This document shows, piece by piece, positions 27,315 through 36,864 of a stretch of 46,176 nt of DNA. Both the position numbers and the translations under genes were made by a program. The stretch is from Tannerella sp. Its GTDB lineage: Bacteria > Bacteroidota > Bacteroidia > Bacteroidales > Tannerellaceae. The stretch is taken from positions 1 to 46,176 of the forward strand of contig JAIROL010000131.1 of the NCBI GenBank assembly GCA_031257565.1. Direction: 5' to 3'. Position 1 is the first letter of the stretch. Every line of letters begins with the position of its first letter. The notes beneath the pieces are model-generated. The model was given only the letters and a program-made list of their open reading frames with translations. It searched no databases and had not been told where the DNA came from.

Positions 27315-30300
27315 ATGAATGAAACTACTATGAAACGCTTATTAAGTCAGAAACATCTTTTTTACCTGTTTGGAAAATGCCTGCGGATAATGAGAATCAG
27401 TATTTTCTTATTAATTGTCGGGATCAAAATGACTGCCGCCCCCGCTTATAGCCAAAACGCGGTTCTAACGCTGGAAATTCGCAATAAAACGTTGAAAGAC
27501 GTCTTTCGTGAAATTGAAAGTCAAAGCGAATACATCTTTTTTTGTAACGAAGAAGCTGTGAACTTAAACAAATGTGTGGATATTTCTGTCGAAAAAGGAA
27601 CCATCACACAGATCCTGGACGAAATCCTGGATGAAAACGCCAAATATGAGATAGATGAACGGCAAGTGCTGATCTATAAAGACAAGACGGCTGTAAATAT
27701 TCCGGAGGCAGCCGCAGGAATATCCGAGGTTAAAGGCGTGAATCAGGAACAGATAACCGTCAACGGACAGGTGACGGATCATCTTGGAGAACCTCTTTCC
27801 GGCGCCAACATTGTTGAAAAAGGAACAACAAATGGCGTCGTTGCAGATATTGACGGCAACTATTCTATAAAGGTAAGAAGCCGGAGTTCTGTCCTCATAT
27901 TCAGTTATATAGGTCAGGAAACGCAGGAAAAAACGGTAGGAAACCAGAGCGTCCTGAATGTTGTGCTGGAACCTGCTTTGTCGGATTTGGATGAAATTGT
28001 GGTAGTGGGATATGGAATGCAACGTAAAAGTTCCATTACAGGCTCTATCGCTGTCGTAAATGCGGATAAGATGAAGGATATTACTTCGCCGAGCGTGGCC
28101 AATATGTTGCAGGGAAAGGTGGCCGGCGTGGTGGCTACGCCTCTTTCGGGACAACCGGGACAAGGCGTTACCATACGTGTACGCGGTCTGGGAACCATCC
28201 GGGGAAACAAAGACCCGCTATGGGTTATTGACGGAGTGGTAGGCGATGCTGTCGCTGAGCTTAACCCGAATGATATAGAGTCTATTTCCGTTCTTAAAGA
28301 CGGTTCTGCAACTGCGCTTTACGGATCGCGCGGAGCCAACGGCGTCATTCTGGTCGCCACCAAGCGGGCGACAATGGGGACTTCCCTGATTGAAGCTTCG
28401 GCAAAGCTGGGGGTTTCGCAATTGCAAAGAGGTAACCTGGAGATGATGAATGGCGCGGAATATTACGATTATGTCGTTACGGCGCACCGGAATGCCGGAA
28501 TATTAGATCAGCAACACTGGCTGCAGCCCTATCTGGCAAACCGGAATACCGATTGGTGGGATATTTCTACCCGGAATGCGTTAACCCAAAATTATAATAT
28601 CGGCTATCGCTACGGAAATGACAGAATCAGGTCGTACATCTCGGCCGATTACTATAACGAAGACGGTACCATCAAGGGCTTCGAATATGACCGTTTCACC
28701 CTGAGAGTTAATACCGACTATGTTGTAAATAAGAGGCTTACTCTAAAAGCCAAACTGTCTGCCAGCCACAGAGAAACAGACAATCAGGAACACTCGTTGA
28801 GCTATACTAGTTATACGCCCTGGGATACCCCCTATAACTCTCAAGGGAAGCTAAAGGATGGGAGCCAGGGGATGCCTTCTGCGGACGATGCGCCAACTGC
28901 CGATCCTCGCGATTACTGGTATTCCGACGGCGGCACAAATTTTTTATACGACCGCCATCTGAATTGGAGCGGAAACCGTAACAATGCCATGGATTTGGGT
29001 TTAGGCTTCGACTATAAGATATTGGATTACCTGACATTTGAATCAAATAATAGAGCCGGATTCGGTAACAGCTATACCGAAACATATACCGACCCTTACA
29101 GCAGAGGCGGACAGGCTAAAAACGGAACCATTTATAATCGTAGCTACAATACCCGCGCTATTTATTCAAATCAAATGTTGCGCTTATTGAAAATGTTTGG
29201 CGAAAAGCATGAAATCAATGCGTTTCTGGGCTATGAATACGACGAAAGGCGAGTTTGGGATAGCACGGGCGAATCCTCCAATATGATACCCGGTAATGAG
29301 GTTTTAAGCGGAGGGGCGTCTGATCCCGTTGTCACAGGCGCCAAAACAGAAGAAAAAAACGCCGCCTGTATCTTTAATGGAAATTATGCGTTCGACGACA
29401 AATATCTTTTCCAGGCGTCCGTACGTCGCGACGGTTCTTCACGCTTCGGCGCCAATAAACGTTGGGCGAATTTCTGGTCATTGGGCGCCGGTTGGAAGGT
29501 GCATGAAGAGGAGTTTATGACGCCGTATGATTTTATTAATGAACTGAAGCCCCGCGTGTCGTATGGGATTACCGGTAACCAACCGAGTGGCGCCTATGAA
29601 TGGACGACTAAGTTGAGTAGCACCATGGAATATGGTAATGAAGTGGCTCTTTACTCCAATTATCAGGGGAATCCTGATTTATCATGGGAAGAAACCGCTT
29701 CTTTTGATTTCGGACTGGATCTGCGGCTGTTCAATCGGGTGAATATTACATTCGATACCTACTTGAAAAAGGTGAAAAACCTGCTTTATCTGAGGCATCT
29801 TCCTGCCGTAACCGGATATAACAGGCAGACGGCTAACGATGGTAAACTGGAAAACAAAGGGTTTGAGATTACGATTACGCCTGAAATTATCAAGACAAAA
29901 GATTGGTATTGGGATGTTAGCTTTAATTTTGGTTATAACAAAAATAAGATCACTTACCTGCCGGACGCCGATGATCTGGCTTTCCAATCCGTGGCGGTGG
30001 GATATCCATATCTCAACTTTTATATGCGCGAATGGGCAGGAGTCGACCCCATGACAGGAGGTCCCTTATGGTTTATTGTAGATGAGGAAACAGGCGAGAA
30101 AACAGCTACCGACGATTATAACAAAGCTACGCGCGTTTTGCTCGACGCATCGCCTTCGCCTGAATTCAACGGAGGGATTAATACCAGTCTTACCTGGAAA
30201 AACCTCTCTTTCAATGCCGTTTTTACCTATAGCGCAGGCGCTAAGATATACAATGGTAGACGCGCCGGAGCGCTTGACAGGGATTGCGAACGTTGGTCGC

Positions 30301-30677
30301 AGCCGGCAATGAAGCTGGCAGACGGCTGGAGCCGCTGGGAAAAACCGGGCGACATAGCTACTCACCCCAAGTTGATGGCAGGAGGAAATAACGGGGCGTC
30401 AAATGAATCGACCCGTTACCTGGAAAACGGAGATTACTTTAAGATGAAAACCTTATCGTTCGCTTATCGTTTGCCGAAAAAATGGCTGACCCCTCTGGGA
30501 GTAAGCGATTTCAATATCACTGTTGGCGGTGAAAACATGTTTACGATCACCAAGTATTCGGGAGATGACCCGGAAATCCTGTTGTCGGACAGATTCAACG
30601 GAACAACGAGCGCAAGCTCCGGACAGCTTTACCCGACCGTAAGACGGTTTACATTGGGATTAAATCTTAAATTTTAA
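27315..30677 (+). CDS. SusC/RagA-family TonB-linked outer membrane receptor with STN domain
   Basis: This 1120-residue protein imports oligosaccharides across the outer membrane with its SusD partner. Order: a long signal region (about 1-47, ending PAYSQ), a secretin/TonB N-terminal signalling domain (about 50-118: 'LEIRNKTLKDVFREIESQSEYIFFC'), a carboxypeptidase-regulatory-like domain ('ITVNGQVTDHLGEPLSGANIVEKG'), then the conserved SusC/RagA junction 'LDEIVVVGYGMQRKSSITGS'. The plug follows ('VANMLQGKVAGVV', 'DPLWVIDGVV', 'ISVLKDGSATALYGSRGANGVI') and then a beta barrel ending in LGLNLKF with terminal Phe. The STN domain fits signalling to the upstream FecR. An in-frame ATG at 27330 is an alternative start. 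Full length. Confidence 0.96.
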   Translation: MNETTMKRLLSQKHLFYLFGKCLRIMRISIFLLIVGIKMTAAPAYSQNAVLTLEIRNKTLKDVFREIESQSEYIFFCNEEAVNLNKCVDISVEKGTITQILDEILDENAKYEIDERQVLIYKDKTAVNIPEAAAGISEVKGVNQEQITVNGQVTDHLGEPLSGANIVEKGTTNGVVADIDGNYSIKVRSRSSVLIFSYIGQETQEKTVGNQSVLNVVLEPALSDLDEIVVVGYGMQRKSSITGSIAVVNADKMKDITSPSVANMLQGKVAGVVATPLSGQPGQGVTIRVRGLGTIRGNKDPLWVIDGVVGDAVAELNPNDIESISVLKDGSATALYGSRGANGVILVATKRATMGTSLIEASAKLGVSQLQRGNLEMMNGAEYYDYVVTAHRNAGILDQQHWLQPYLANRNTDWWDISTRNALTQNYNIGYRYGNDRIRSYISADYYNEDGTIKGFEYDRFTLRVNTDYVVNKRLTLKAKLSASHRETDNQEHSLSYTSYTPWDTPYNSQGKLKDGSQGMPSADDAPTADPRDYWYSDGGTNFLYDRHLNWSGNRNNAMDLGLGFDYKILDYLTFESNNRAGFGNSYTETYTDPYSRGGQAKNGTIYNRSYNTRAIYSNQMLRLLKMFGEKHEINAFLGYEYDERRVWDSTGESSNMIPGNEVLSGGASDPVVTGAKTEEKNAACIFNGNYAFDDKYLFQASVRRDGSSRFGANKRWANFWSLGAGWKVHEEEFMTPYDFINELKPRVSYGITGNQPSGAYEWTTKLSSTMEYGNEVALYSNYQGNPDLSWEETASFDFGLDLRLFNRVNITFDTYLKKVKNLLYLRHLPAVTGYNRQTANDGKLENKGFEITITPEIIKTKDWYWDVSFNFGYNKNKITYLPDADDLAFQSVAVGYPYLNFYMREWAGVDPMTGGPLWFIVDEETGEKTATDDYNKATRVLLDASPSPEFNGGINTSLTWKNLSFNAVFTYSAGAKIYNGRRAGALDRDCERWSQPAMKLADGWSRWEKPGDIATHPKLMAGGNNGASNESTRYLENGDYFKMKTLSFAYRLPKKWLTPLGVSDFNITVGGENMFTITKYSGDDPEILLSDRFNGTTSASSGQLYPTVRRFTLGLNLKF

Positions 30678-30700
30678 TTGGTATCATAAAATTTATAACA

Positions 30701-32497
30701 ATGAAAAAAATACAATATACATGGATAGCCATCTGCCTGATGTTTATGACGGCAGGCTGTAATTTGGACGTGAAAATGTATGACGGGATTATGATGGAAG
30801 ATTTTAATACTCGTAATCTCAGGGATTTATCGCAGGGTACTTATCGTCTGCTGAAAAATGATGGCGGATTGATCGATAACGGATATTCTTTCCGGAATTT
30901 CGGAGCCGACGATATTACCTGGAACGGAACGTCTACCGGAGGAACATTCTCAATTTATGATTACAGCAGGAATATCGGCAGCACGATTACCGAATATGCC
31001 TGGGAATTGGGATATCGCGCCATCGGTAATTGTAATCTGGTTATCGAGACCGTCGAAGGATTCGGCGCTAATCGCACCGATGAGGATGTTGTCATCATGG
31101 GCGAGAATTATTACCTGCGGGCGCTGTGTTACTTTTTGCTGATCAACGAATTTGCCCAGCCGTATTCAAATAATCCGACACAAAATCCGGGCTTACCCCT
31201 CAAATTGAATTATGATCCGGATGACCTCCCTCAAAGCCGCTCTACGGTCGCCGAAGTTTACGATCAGATCGTAAAAGACCTTCTGGATGCGATCAACTAT
31301 TTAACGCTCCCAGGCGGTATGAGTCCCAAAACGAATATTTATGCGACCAAAGAAGCTGCGCAAGCTTTGCTGGCAAGAGTATATCTCTATATGGAGAAAT
31401 GGGATGAAGCGCACGAAATGGCTGCCGCCGTAATCAATTCGGGACGATTTGAACTGGAAACGGGAGAACGTTATGCTATCTATTCGCAGCATATCCCCGA
31501 GAATAATAAAGAAACAATATTTGCCGTGCGCCGCACAATAGAAAAGGACGACGCCGGCTATAGTCGTCCGGGAGGTATGTTTATACGCATCGATAATAAT
31601 GGCTGGGAAGAGATGTCTCCCTCGTCAAGGTATATGGAACTTTTGGAGCTGCACCTCAATGACAGGGATATGTCGCAAGACCTGCGCAGCCGGTTTATCA
31701 TCAAAAGATATGTGGAAGACGGCGCATCTGACTACTCCGTCACCGGATATCCCGGTAAAGAATATGCGAACTGGACTTTTGCCTATGCCCGCAAACAATC
31801 CGGCGACAACGCTCATTACGAATATAAAAAAGTGAAAATCTCAAAACAGGAAGATGGGACGTACAAGATCACGAATGCTTCGGACGCCTCCCAGTTCCAG
31901 GATGATATCATTCACGAGGAATCTTATAATCTGGGAAAACGCTTTTATGTGACAGGCACAAATGGTATTAAATACATCGGACGTATTGAACCGGAAGTAT
32001 TTGACGCTGCAACCAAGCGTAATAAAGACGCCCGCTTTTTAGTGTATGCGATTAATAAATGCTCGTATCAGGAACAGAGACAACATTTGTGGTCGCAGGT
32101 GATCTCGCGTCTGGCGGAAATGTATCTGATACGCGCGGAAGTCAATGCCGTAAAAAACAATGTGCAACCGGCGCTGGATGACGTGAACATCATCCGTCGC
32201 CGGGCGGGAATCCCCGAATGGACAGTTGATAACATGGCAACGGCAGAAGACGGAGAACCGAAAGATATCCGGAAAATAGTGGAAGAAGAACGGATGCTGG
32301 AACTGGCATGGGAAGGACACCGCCGTTTCGACGTGTACCGGACCAGGCAAACGTTGGACCGTAGATATCCGGGCGGACATACGCTCAGGGTAGGCGGACA
32401 GTTCCTTGACGTTCCATACAACTCCCCGTCTGTGTGCGAATTTATTCCGCAGGCGCAATATGACGCTTATCCTTATAAATTAGAGCAAAACCCGTAA
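30701..32497 (+). CDS. SusD/RagB-family nutrient-binding outer membrane lipoprotein
   Basis: This 598-residue lipoprotein (lipobox TAGC, Cys20) is the lid that captures glycan for the adjacent SusC. The N-terminal SusD-like region includes 'NCNLVIETVEGFG' and 'GENYYLRALCYFLLINEFAQPYSNNPTQNPGLPL', the usual TPR-like helices around a glycan-binding face. The C-terminal RagB/SusD domain has 'RLAEMYLIRAEVNAVKNNVQPALDDVNIIRRRAGI' and the hallmark 'EEERMLELAWEGHRRFDVYR'. It starts 23 bp after susC, as in nearly all such pairs. The ligand cannot be deduced. Family assignment is firm. Confidence 0.96.
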   Translation: MKKIQYTWIAICLMFMTAGCNLDVKMYDGIMMEDFNTRNLRDLSQGTYRLLKNDGGLIDNGYSFRNFGADDITWNGTSTGGTFSIYDYSRNIGSTITEYAWELGYRAIGNCNLVIETVEGFGANRTDEDVVIMGENYYLRALCYFLLINEFAQPYSNNPTQNPGLPLKLNYDPDDLPQSRSTVAEVYDQIVKDLLDAINYLTLPGGMSPKTNIYATKEAAQALLARVYLYMEKWDEAHEMAAAVINSGRFELETGERYAIYSQHIPENNKETIFAVRRTIEKDDAGYSRPGGMFIRIDNNGWEEMSPSSRYMELLELHLNDRDMSQDLRSRFIIKRYVEDGASDYSVTGYPGKEYANWTFAYARKQSGDNAHYEYKKVKISKQEDGTYKITNASDASQFQDDIIHEESYNLGKRFYVTGTNGIKYIGRIEPEVFDAATKRNKDARFLVYAINKCSYQEQRQHLWSQVISRLAEMYLIRAEVNAVKNNVQPALDDVNIIRRRAGIPEWTVDNMATAEDGEPKDIRKIVEEERMLELAWEGHRRFDVYRTRQTLDRRYPGGHTLRVGGQFLDVPYNSPSVCEFIPQAQYDAYPYKLEQNP

Positions 32498-32525
32498 TTT
32501 CATTCATAACTTAATTTTTGTACAT

Positions 32526-33377
32526 ATGAAAGCATGTAAATATATATTGTTGGCTATCCTGTCGATAGCGATGCATGGATGTAAAGACGCAGATCATCCG
32601 TACGTAGGATATATTATTGTTCCACGTGCGGTACTGGAGGCGTCCGGAGGTTCTGCAACCATTACTGCGGATACGGATATCTCCGAACCCATTCGGATCA
32701 TAGAAGTGGACGCGGCAGGAGCAGAATGGTGTTCCGTATCGGTCAATGGAAAAAATATTACCGTTACGGCGAATCAGGCCAATCCGAGCAGGGAGGACTT
32801 CAGAACGGCTACCGTTTCCATAAAGTGCGGATACCGTGCGACGGAATTTACCGTATTACAAAAGTATGAAGGACAGCAATATCTGGAATACGATTGGACT
32901 TTATGGACCGCTGTCGGCTCGGATGTTCAGGCAAGCGACGGAGGAGGTTACCCCAGTTTATTTAAAGACGATCGTACTACATTCTGGCACAGTCAGTATT
33001 CGCCGACGTTAGACAATCCTCTTCCTCACTGGATCATTGTCGATATGCAAAAAGAACAGCCTGTCGCGATGGTCAGGATCGGTCGCCGGCATTATGCAGC
33101 GAATGGAAACAACTATCCTACCGTGAAAACCATGGAGGTGTATGCCAGTACAGATAATGAGAATTACGCGCAGGTAGGCGGATTTACCTTTGCCTTACCC
33201 TGGACGGCTCCTGATGGGACCGTCGTAAACGGAAACAGCCCCCTGGTTCCTGCCTGCGAAGATGTGGCGCTATCGGAAGTAACGACAGCGCGATATATCA
33301 AACTTGTCATTACCGAAACAAACAATACGACCGGCGTATGTCAGGTATCATACGTTAAAGCCTACGAACCGTTATAA
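32526..33377 (+). CDS. Surface glycan-binding lipoprotein with BACON-like and F5/8 type C domains
   Basis: This 283-residue protein has a lipoprotein-type signal (Cys19 in AMHGC). Residues about 32-116 look like a BACON/Ig-like domain ('VLEASGGSATITADTDI', 'WCSVSVNGKNITVTANQANPSREDFRTATVSIKCG'). Residues about 130-283 match a discoidin (F5/8 type C) carbohydrate-binding domain: 'DGGGYPSLFKDDRTTFWHSQYSP', 'PHWIIVDMQKEQPVAMVRIGRR', 'YASTDNENYAQVGGFTF' and 'TARYIKLVITETNN'. It follows susD by 28 bp and is probably the surface glycan-binding protein of this uptake locus. It is followed by a strong hairpin. Confidence 0.9.
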   Translation: MKACKYILLAILSIAMHGCKDADHPYVGYIIVPRAVLEASGGSATITADTDISEPIRIIEVDAAGAEWCSVSVNGKNITVTANQANPSREDFRTATVSIKCGYRATEFTVLQKYEGQQYLEYDWTLWTAVGSDVQASDGGGYPSLFKDDRTTFWHSQYSPTLDNPLPHWIIVDMQKEQPVAMVRIGRRHYAANGNNYPTVKTMEVYASTDNENYAQVGGFTFALPWTAPDGTVVNGNSPLVPACEDVALSEVTTARYIKLVITETNNTTGVCQVSYVKAYEPL

Positions 33378-33418
33378 AATAGCATAACGTATAATCTGAT
33401 ACAGGCAATTCCAAATTT

Positions 33419-33480
33419 GCACGCGTTTCGTGCGGAAAATATGTAGTCTTACATAAAATCCGCATGAAACGTGCGCTTTT
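33419..33480 (+). terminator. Long hairpin terminator of the SusCD operon
   Basis: The left arm (33419-33436) pairs with the right arm (33459-33474) with one 2-nt bulge and one G-T wobble. The apex contains a second perfect stem TATGTA-GTCT-TACATA (33440-33455). The stem is followed by GCTTTTTG. It lies 41 bp after the last gene of the SusCD cluster and is the strongest hairpin in this gap. Confidence 0.7.
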
Positions 33481-33755
33481 TGTTTCCGGAAAATGAAGCT
33501 CATCGCTTTTTATACTTTGCTCGTGATAAACTTGCGAGATAAAAAGCAGAAAGCAGAACGCAAATAAGAACCACAGGGCGGTTTGTAACGCCATCTTCCG
33601 ACGGCTTCATGCTTTCTGCTTTCCTGCCTTCTGCCTTCCTGCTTTCTGCTTTCTGACGACATATCACAAAACCATGCCGCGTGCAGTATAAGTCCGGTAT
33701 TAATGAGATAATTAATGATTATTTCAAAATAATTATAAATAAATTTGCAAAATAA
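33481..33755. other. Non-coding stretch between the SusCD terminator and the DUF2141 promoter
   Basis: No convincing gene is present. The notable content is a CT-rich repeat (33610-33655) made of 7-8-bp TGCTTTC/TGCCTTC units. An upstream 13-bp stretch (AAAGCAGAAAGCA, 33543-33555) is the exact reverse complement of the first two units (33610-33622). The rest is AT-rich leader. Confidence 0.6.
33610..33655 (+). repeat. Polypyrimidine short tandem repeat
   Basis: About six units of TGCTTTC, TGCCTTC and TGCCTTCC follow one another, giving a near-pure C/T run on this strand. The reverse complement of two units occurs 54 bp upstream, so the region can form a foldback. It lies in a gene-free gap; the function is unknown and slippage-generated sequence is a sufficient explanation. 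Confidence 0.75.
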
Positions 33756-33787
33756 TTTGGTTTATAAAATAAACTAATTTATATTTG
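33756..33787 (+). promoter_or_regulatory. Consensus promoter for the DUF2141 gene
   Basis: TTTG (33756-33759), a 20-nt spacer and TATATTTG (33780-33787) match both elements of the Bacteroidota housekeeping promoter exactly. A start near 33794 would give a leader of about 53 nt before the ATG at 33847. Confidence 0.75.
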
Positions 33788-33846
33788 CATCGTCAATCGA
33801 TTGAAAAAAGAGAATTTTCAGGAATTTAGTAATTTATTAAAAGAGA

Positions 33847-34266
33847 ATGATTATGAAAACTTTAAAAATTTTATGGATGGCAATTGTATTGTGCGTGTCG
33901 ACGGCTACAACAGGCAAGGCGCAAACTGCAGATGTTACGGTTATAGTTAGCGGAATAAAGGAGGCGAAAGGAAAATTGATGATTGCTGCGGGAGACAGGT
34001 CAAATCCTCAGGGCATGAAATATGATATGGCGGAGGTCGTATCAACGGACCCTGTTGTTCGCGTTTTAAAAGATGTTCCTGTAGGAATCTGTAATTTATA
34101 TGTTTATCAGGATCTGAACGATAATTTTCGGTTGGATATGGATGAACGTAATATTCCGGAAGAGCCATGTTATACAAAGGAAAAAATGAAAGTTAAAGAG
34201 GGAGGGACTAAAATTGAAATAAAGTTGTTGAATGTAAAGGAAATGATGGGTAAAGAGCAGTATTAA
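33847..34266 (+). CDS. DUF2141 domain exported protein
   Basis: This 139-residue protein has a signal peptide (about residues 1-25, ending TGKAQ) and a DUF2141 domain: 'DVTVIVSGIKEAKGKLMIAAGDRSN', 'VVRVLKDVPVGICNLYVYQDLNDNFRLDMDERNIPEEPC'. The domain is a small beta-sandwich of unknown function. In Bacteroidota it is often encoded next to TonB-type receptors, as here (39 bp before one). An in-frame ATG two codons later (33853) is an alternative start. It has its own strong promoter, so it probably leads the operon with the receptor. Confidence 0.92.
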   Translation: MIMKTLKILWMAIVLCVSTATTGKAQTADVTVIVSGIKEAKGKLMIAAGDRSNPQGMKYDMAEVVSTDPVVRVLKDVPVGICNLYVYQDLNDNFRLDMDERNIPEEPCYTKEKMKVKEGGTKIEIKLLNVKEMMGKEQY

Positions 34267-34305
34267 AAAGAGCATGTCTACCTGCCTTTAAAAATAATTA
34301 TTTGT

Positions 34306-36723
34306 ATGAAATCCATGCGTGTAAATTTCGTATTCCTGATGATCGTCTTGTTTGTTCCGTTTTTTCTTTCGGCACAGGAACGAAACGGATATGTTACGGA
34401 TCGTAAGGGGACGCCTCTTGATATGGCGACGGTAGCGCTGTTTGCAGGCGAGCGGCAGGCTGCTGTTGCCGTAGCAGATACGGCGGGAAGATTTGTTTTT
34501 TCTGTCGCCGACGGAAAATATGTCATGAAAATCAGGAATATAACCTATAAGTCATTGGAGCAAATGATTGATATAAAATCCGGTATGGTAGATATGGGGA
34601 TTTTTGTGCTGGAAGAGAGCGCCGTTGATTTGAACGAAGTAGTCGTCTCTGCTTCGATGATTACACGTGAAGCGGATCGGTTTGTATTACGCGTGAATAA
34701 TGTTCCTTCCATGCTGAATAAGGATGCATCTGAGATCCTCCGTTTAGCTCCCGGCGTATGGATTGATGATACCGGAGTCTACATAAACGGAATGAGAGGA
34801 ACGAAAGTTTTCATAAACGAGAGGGAATTGAAATTGCCGGAAAAAGAACTCGCCGCTTATTTACGTAATTTCCCTTCATCTGATATTGCACGTATCGAAA
34901 TCATATCGCAGGCCGGAGCTGAATATAGCGCCGATTCGCAGGGTGGAGTGATAAGGATTATTCTTCGTAAACAACCGGAAAACGGCGTCGGCGGAAATCT
35001 TATATTGGGAACGTCGCAGGGAAAATACTTCCGTGATTATAAGCCGTCGGGGACGGTGAATGCCCGTATCGGAAGGTTGATGTTAAATGCATTCGCTTCC
35101 GGGAATTTCAGGACGAAAAGCGAGAGCGAGTTGGCGGTCGTGCGCGTTTTCAAAGACGAGGAAGAGCATCGTTTTCAATCGCGATCCTATATGCATCAGA
35201 AAATGAATTATGGAGTAGGACGAATGGGCGCTGTGTATGAGCCGGATAATAAAAACAGTTTTGGCGCGGAATGGGAAGCGGCGTACAAAAGGACAAAAAA
35301 TCCGTCTTCGGCAAAGACTGTTATTAAAGAAGACGGTCCGGAAATAAACGGAAACGGCGATTATCAACAGGATGAGGGCGATCGGAACATTTCCGCCACA
35401 TTTAATTATATTTATCGTATGGATACGCTGGGGTCCGTATTGAAATTCATTGCTGATTATACGGATAAGAAAGTGACGGGGGATAATGATTATCATTCAT
35501 TTTCGGAAATAAAGGGCGTTGTTGGCGGCATACGCGACTTTACGGTAGATTCGGTATACGGAAGCGCTTCATCGTCCGACTACAGGGTACTTACTACTGA
35601 CTTGTCTCTGTATAAGCAGCTTGGGCATGGGATGAATTTTGCTGCCGGAGTAAAATATACGCGCAACGATATGTCTGATACGGCATCTTATGTAAGTCTT
35701 TATCATTCGGAGTGGAAGCCATTGCAGGATTATAGTTTTTCGATCAATTATACGGAAGATATAGGCGCCGTTTACGGAACGCTTGCAGTAAGTAAAGGAG
35801 GCTTAAGCCTGTCTGCCGGCGTACGCGGGGAATATACCTGTGTCAAAGGAAAGGGCGATGGTTTCCGTCATTCTTATTTCGATTTGTTTCCCAATGCGAA
35901 TGTAACCTATTCGTTTAATGCCATGCGTACGTTCATGCTGATAGGTCAGTACTCGCGGAATATTCAACGTCCCAATTTCTGGTATCTGAATCCGAATCGT
36001 ATTCAGTATTCCGATTATTCTTATATGATCGGAAATCCCGGCTTGCGCCCGACCTATATCCATCGTTTCGGTATGACGGCTGTTTATAAATATCGTTATG
36101 TCTTATCAACCGGCGGAAGTCTGCATCGTGACCTGATACGCGAAGTTTGCAGGATTGACCCTGCAAATCCGGATGTAACCTTTATAACGCCGGAAAATCA
36201 TCACATGGAAAATCATTATTATCTGGCGTTAAGTTTTCCGTTGAGTCCGGCGGATTGGTGCAGCGCAAATTTTAATCTTGTAGGAGTTAAGCAGGATATA
36301 CGCGGAACGGAAAATGATGAAAAGACGTCTCATTATCTTTATTTTAATAACATAACGACAAATTTTACATTGCCGCAGAATTTTTTTCTGGAGATTTCAT
36401 ATAGCGGAACGAGTCGTTTGTATTCGGCAAATTCCGGCGTGAATCCCCGCCATCTTTTGAATGTGGCGTTCAAAAAACGACTGCTTGACGACCGTATTAC
36501 CGCATTGCTGGGTATAGACAATATATTTGACAGTAAGGCGTCCTATTTTTCAAAGATGGAACGTTTTACGGCGAATACCGATGGTCGCGAGGCATGGAGT
36601 TCCAAGTTCGTTAAACTCAGTGTGCAGTATAATTTCAAGACCGGAAAATCTTTTAAGAAAAGAGTCATAGAGAGTTCCAGCGGGAGCGAAAAAGAACGTC
36701 TTGAAAAATCGGAGAATAAATAA
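34306..36723 (+). CDS. TonB-dependent receptor-like outer membrane beta-barrel protein
   Basis: This 805-residue protein has a signal peptide (about 1-24, ending LSAQ) and a carboxypeptidase-regulatory-like domain (about 25-105: 'GYVTDRKGTPLDMATVALFAG'). The plug has the boundary 'VDLNEVVVSASMITREADRF', then 'ASEILRLAPGVWIDDTGVYINGMRGTKVFINER' and 'SSDIARIEIISQAGAEYSADSQGGVIRIILRK'. The remainder is an OMP_b-brl_2/3-type barrel ('YSRNIQRPNFWYLNPNRIQYSDYSYMIGNPGLRPTYIHRFG'). The last residues extend past the final strand with a charged tail (KSFKKRVIESSSGSEKERLEKSENK), unlike the usual terminal Phe. It is not a SusC and lacks a SusD partner. The substrate is unknown. Confidence 0.93.
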   Translation: MKSMRVNFVFLMIVLFVPFFLSAQERNGYVTDRKGTPLDMATVALFAGERQAAVAVADTAGRFVFSVADGKYVMKIRNITYKSLEQMIDIKSGMVDMGIFVLEESAVDLNEVVVSASMITREADRFVLRVNNVPSMLNKDASEILRLAPGVWIDDTGVYINGMRGTKVFINERELKLPEKELAAYLRNFPSSDIARIEIISQAGAEYSADSQGGVIRIILRKQPENGVGGNLILGTSQGKYFRDYKPSGTVNARIGRLMLNAFASGNFRTKSESELAVVRVFKDEEEHRFQSRSYMHQKMNYGVGRMGAVYEPDNKNSFGAEWEAAYKRTKNPSSAKTVIKEDGPEINGNGDYQQDEGDRNISATFNYIYRMDTLGSVLKFIADYTDKKVTGDNDYHSFSEIKGVVGGIRDFTVDSVYGSASSSDYRVLTTDLSLYKQLGHGMNFAAGVKYTRNDMSDTASYVSLYHSEWKPLQDYSFSINYTEDIGAVYGTLAVSKGGLSLSAGVRGEYTCVKGKGDGFRHSYFDLFPNANVTYSFNAMRTFMLIGQYSRNIQRPNFWYLNPNRIQYSDYSYMIGNPGLRPTYIHRFGMTAVYKYRYVLSTGGSLHRDLIREVCRIDPANPDVTFITPENHHMENHYYLALSFPLSPADWCSANFNLVGVKQDIRGTENDEKTSHYLYFNNITTNFTLPQNFFLEISYSGTSRLYSANSGVNPRHLLNVAFKKRLLDDRITALLGIDNIFDSKASYFSKMERFTANTDGREAWSSKFVKLSVQYNFKTGKSFKKRVIESSSGSEKERLEKSENK

Positions 36724-36864
36724 TGGGGGTACGCTCAAAATATGACAATAAATAATTAATTTTACGCTCAAATTTATGTAACGATGAAACGGGCCTGATC
36801 AATAGATCGTCGAAACATCGTTTAAGCGAATACGGAGACTAAGCTTACTGTTAAAAATTAAATA

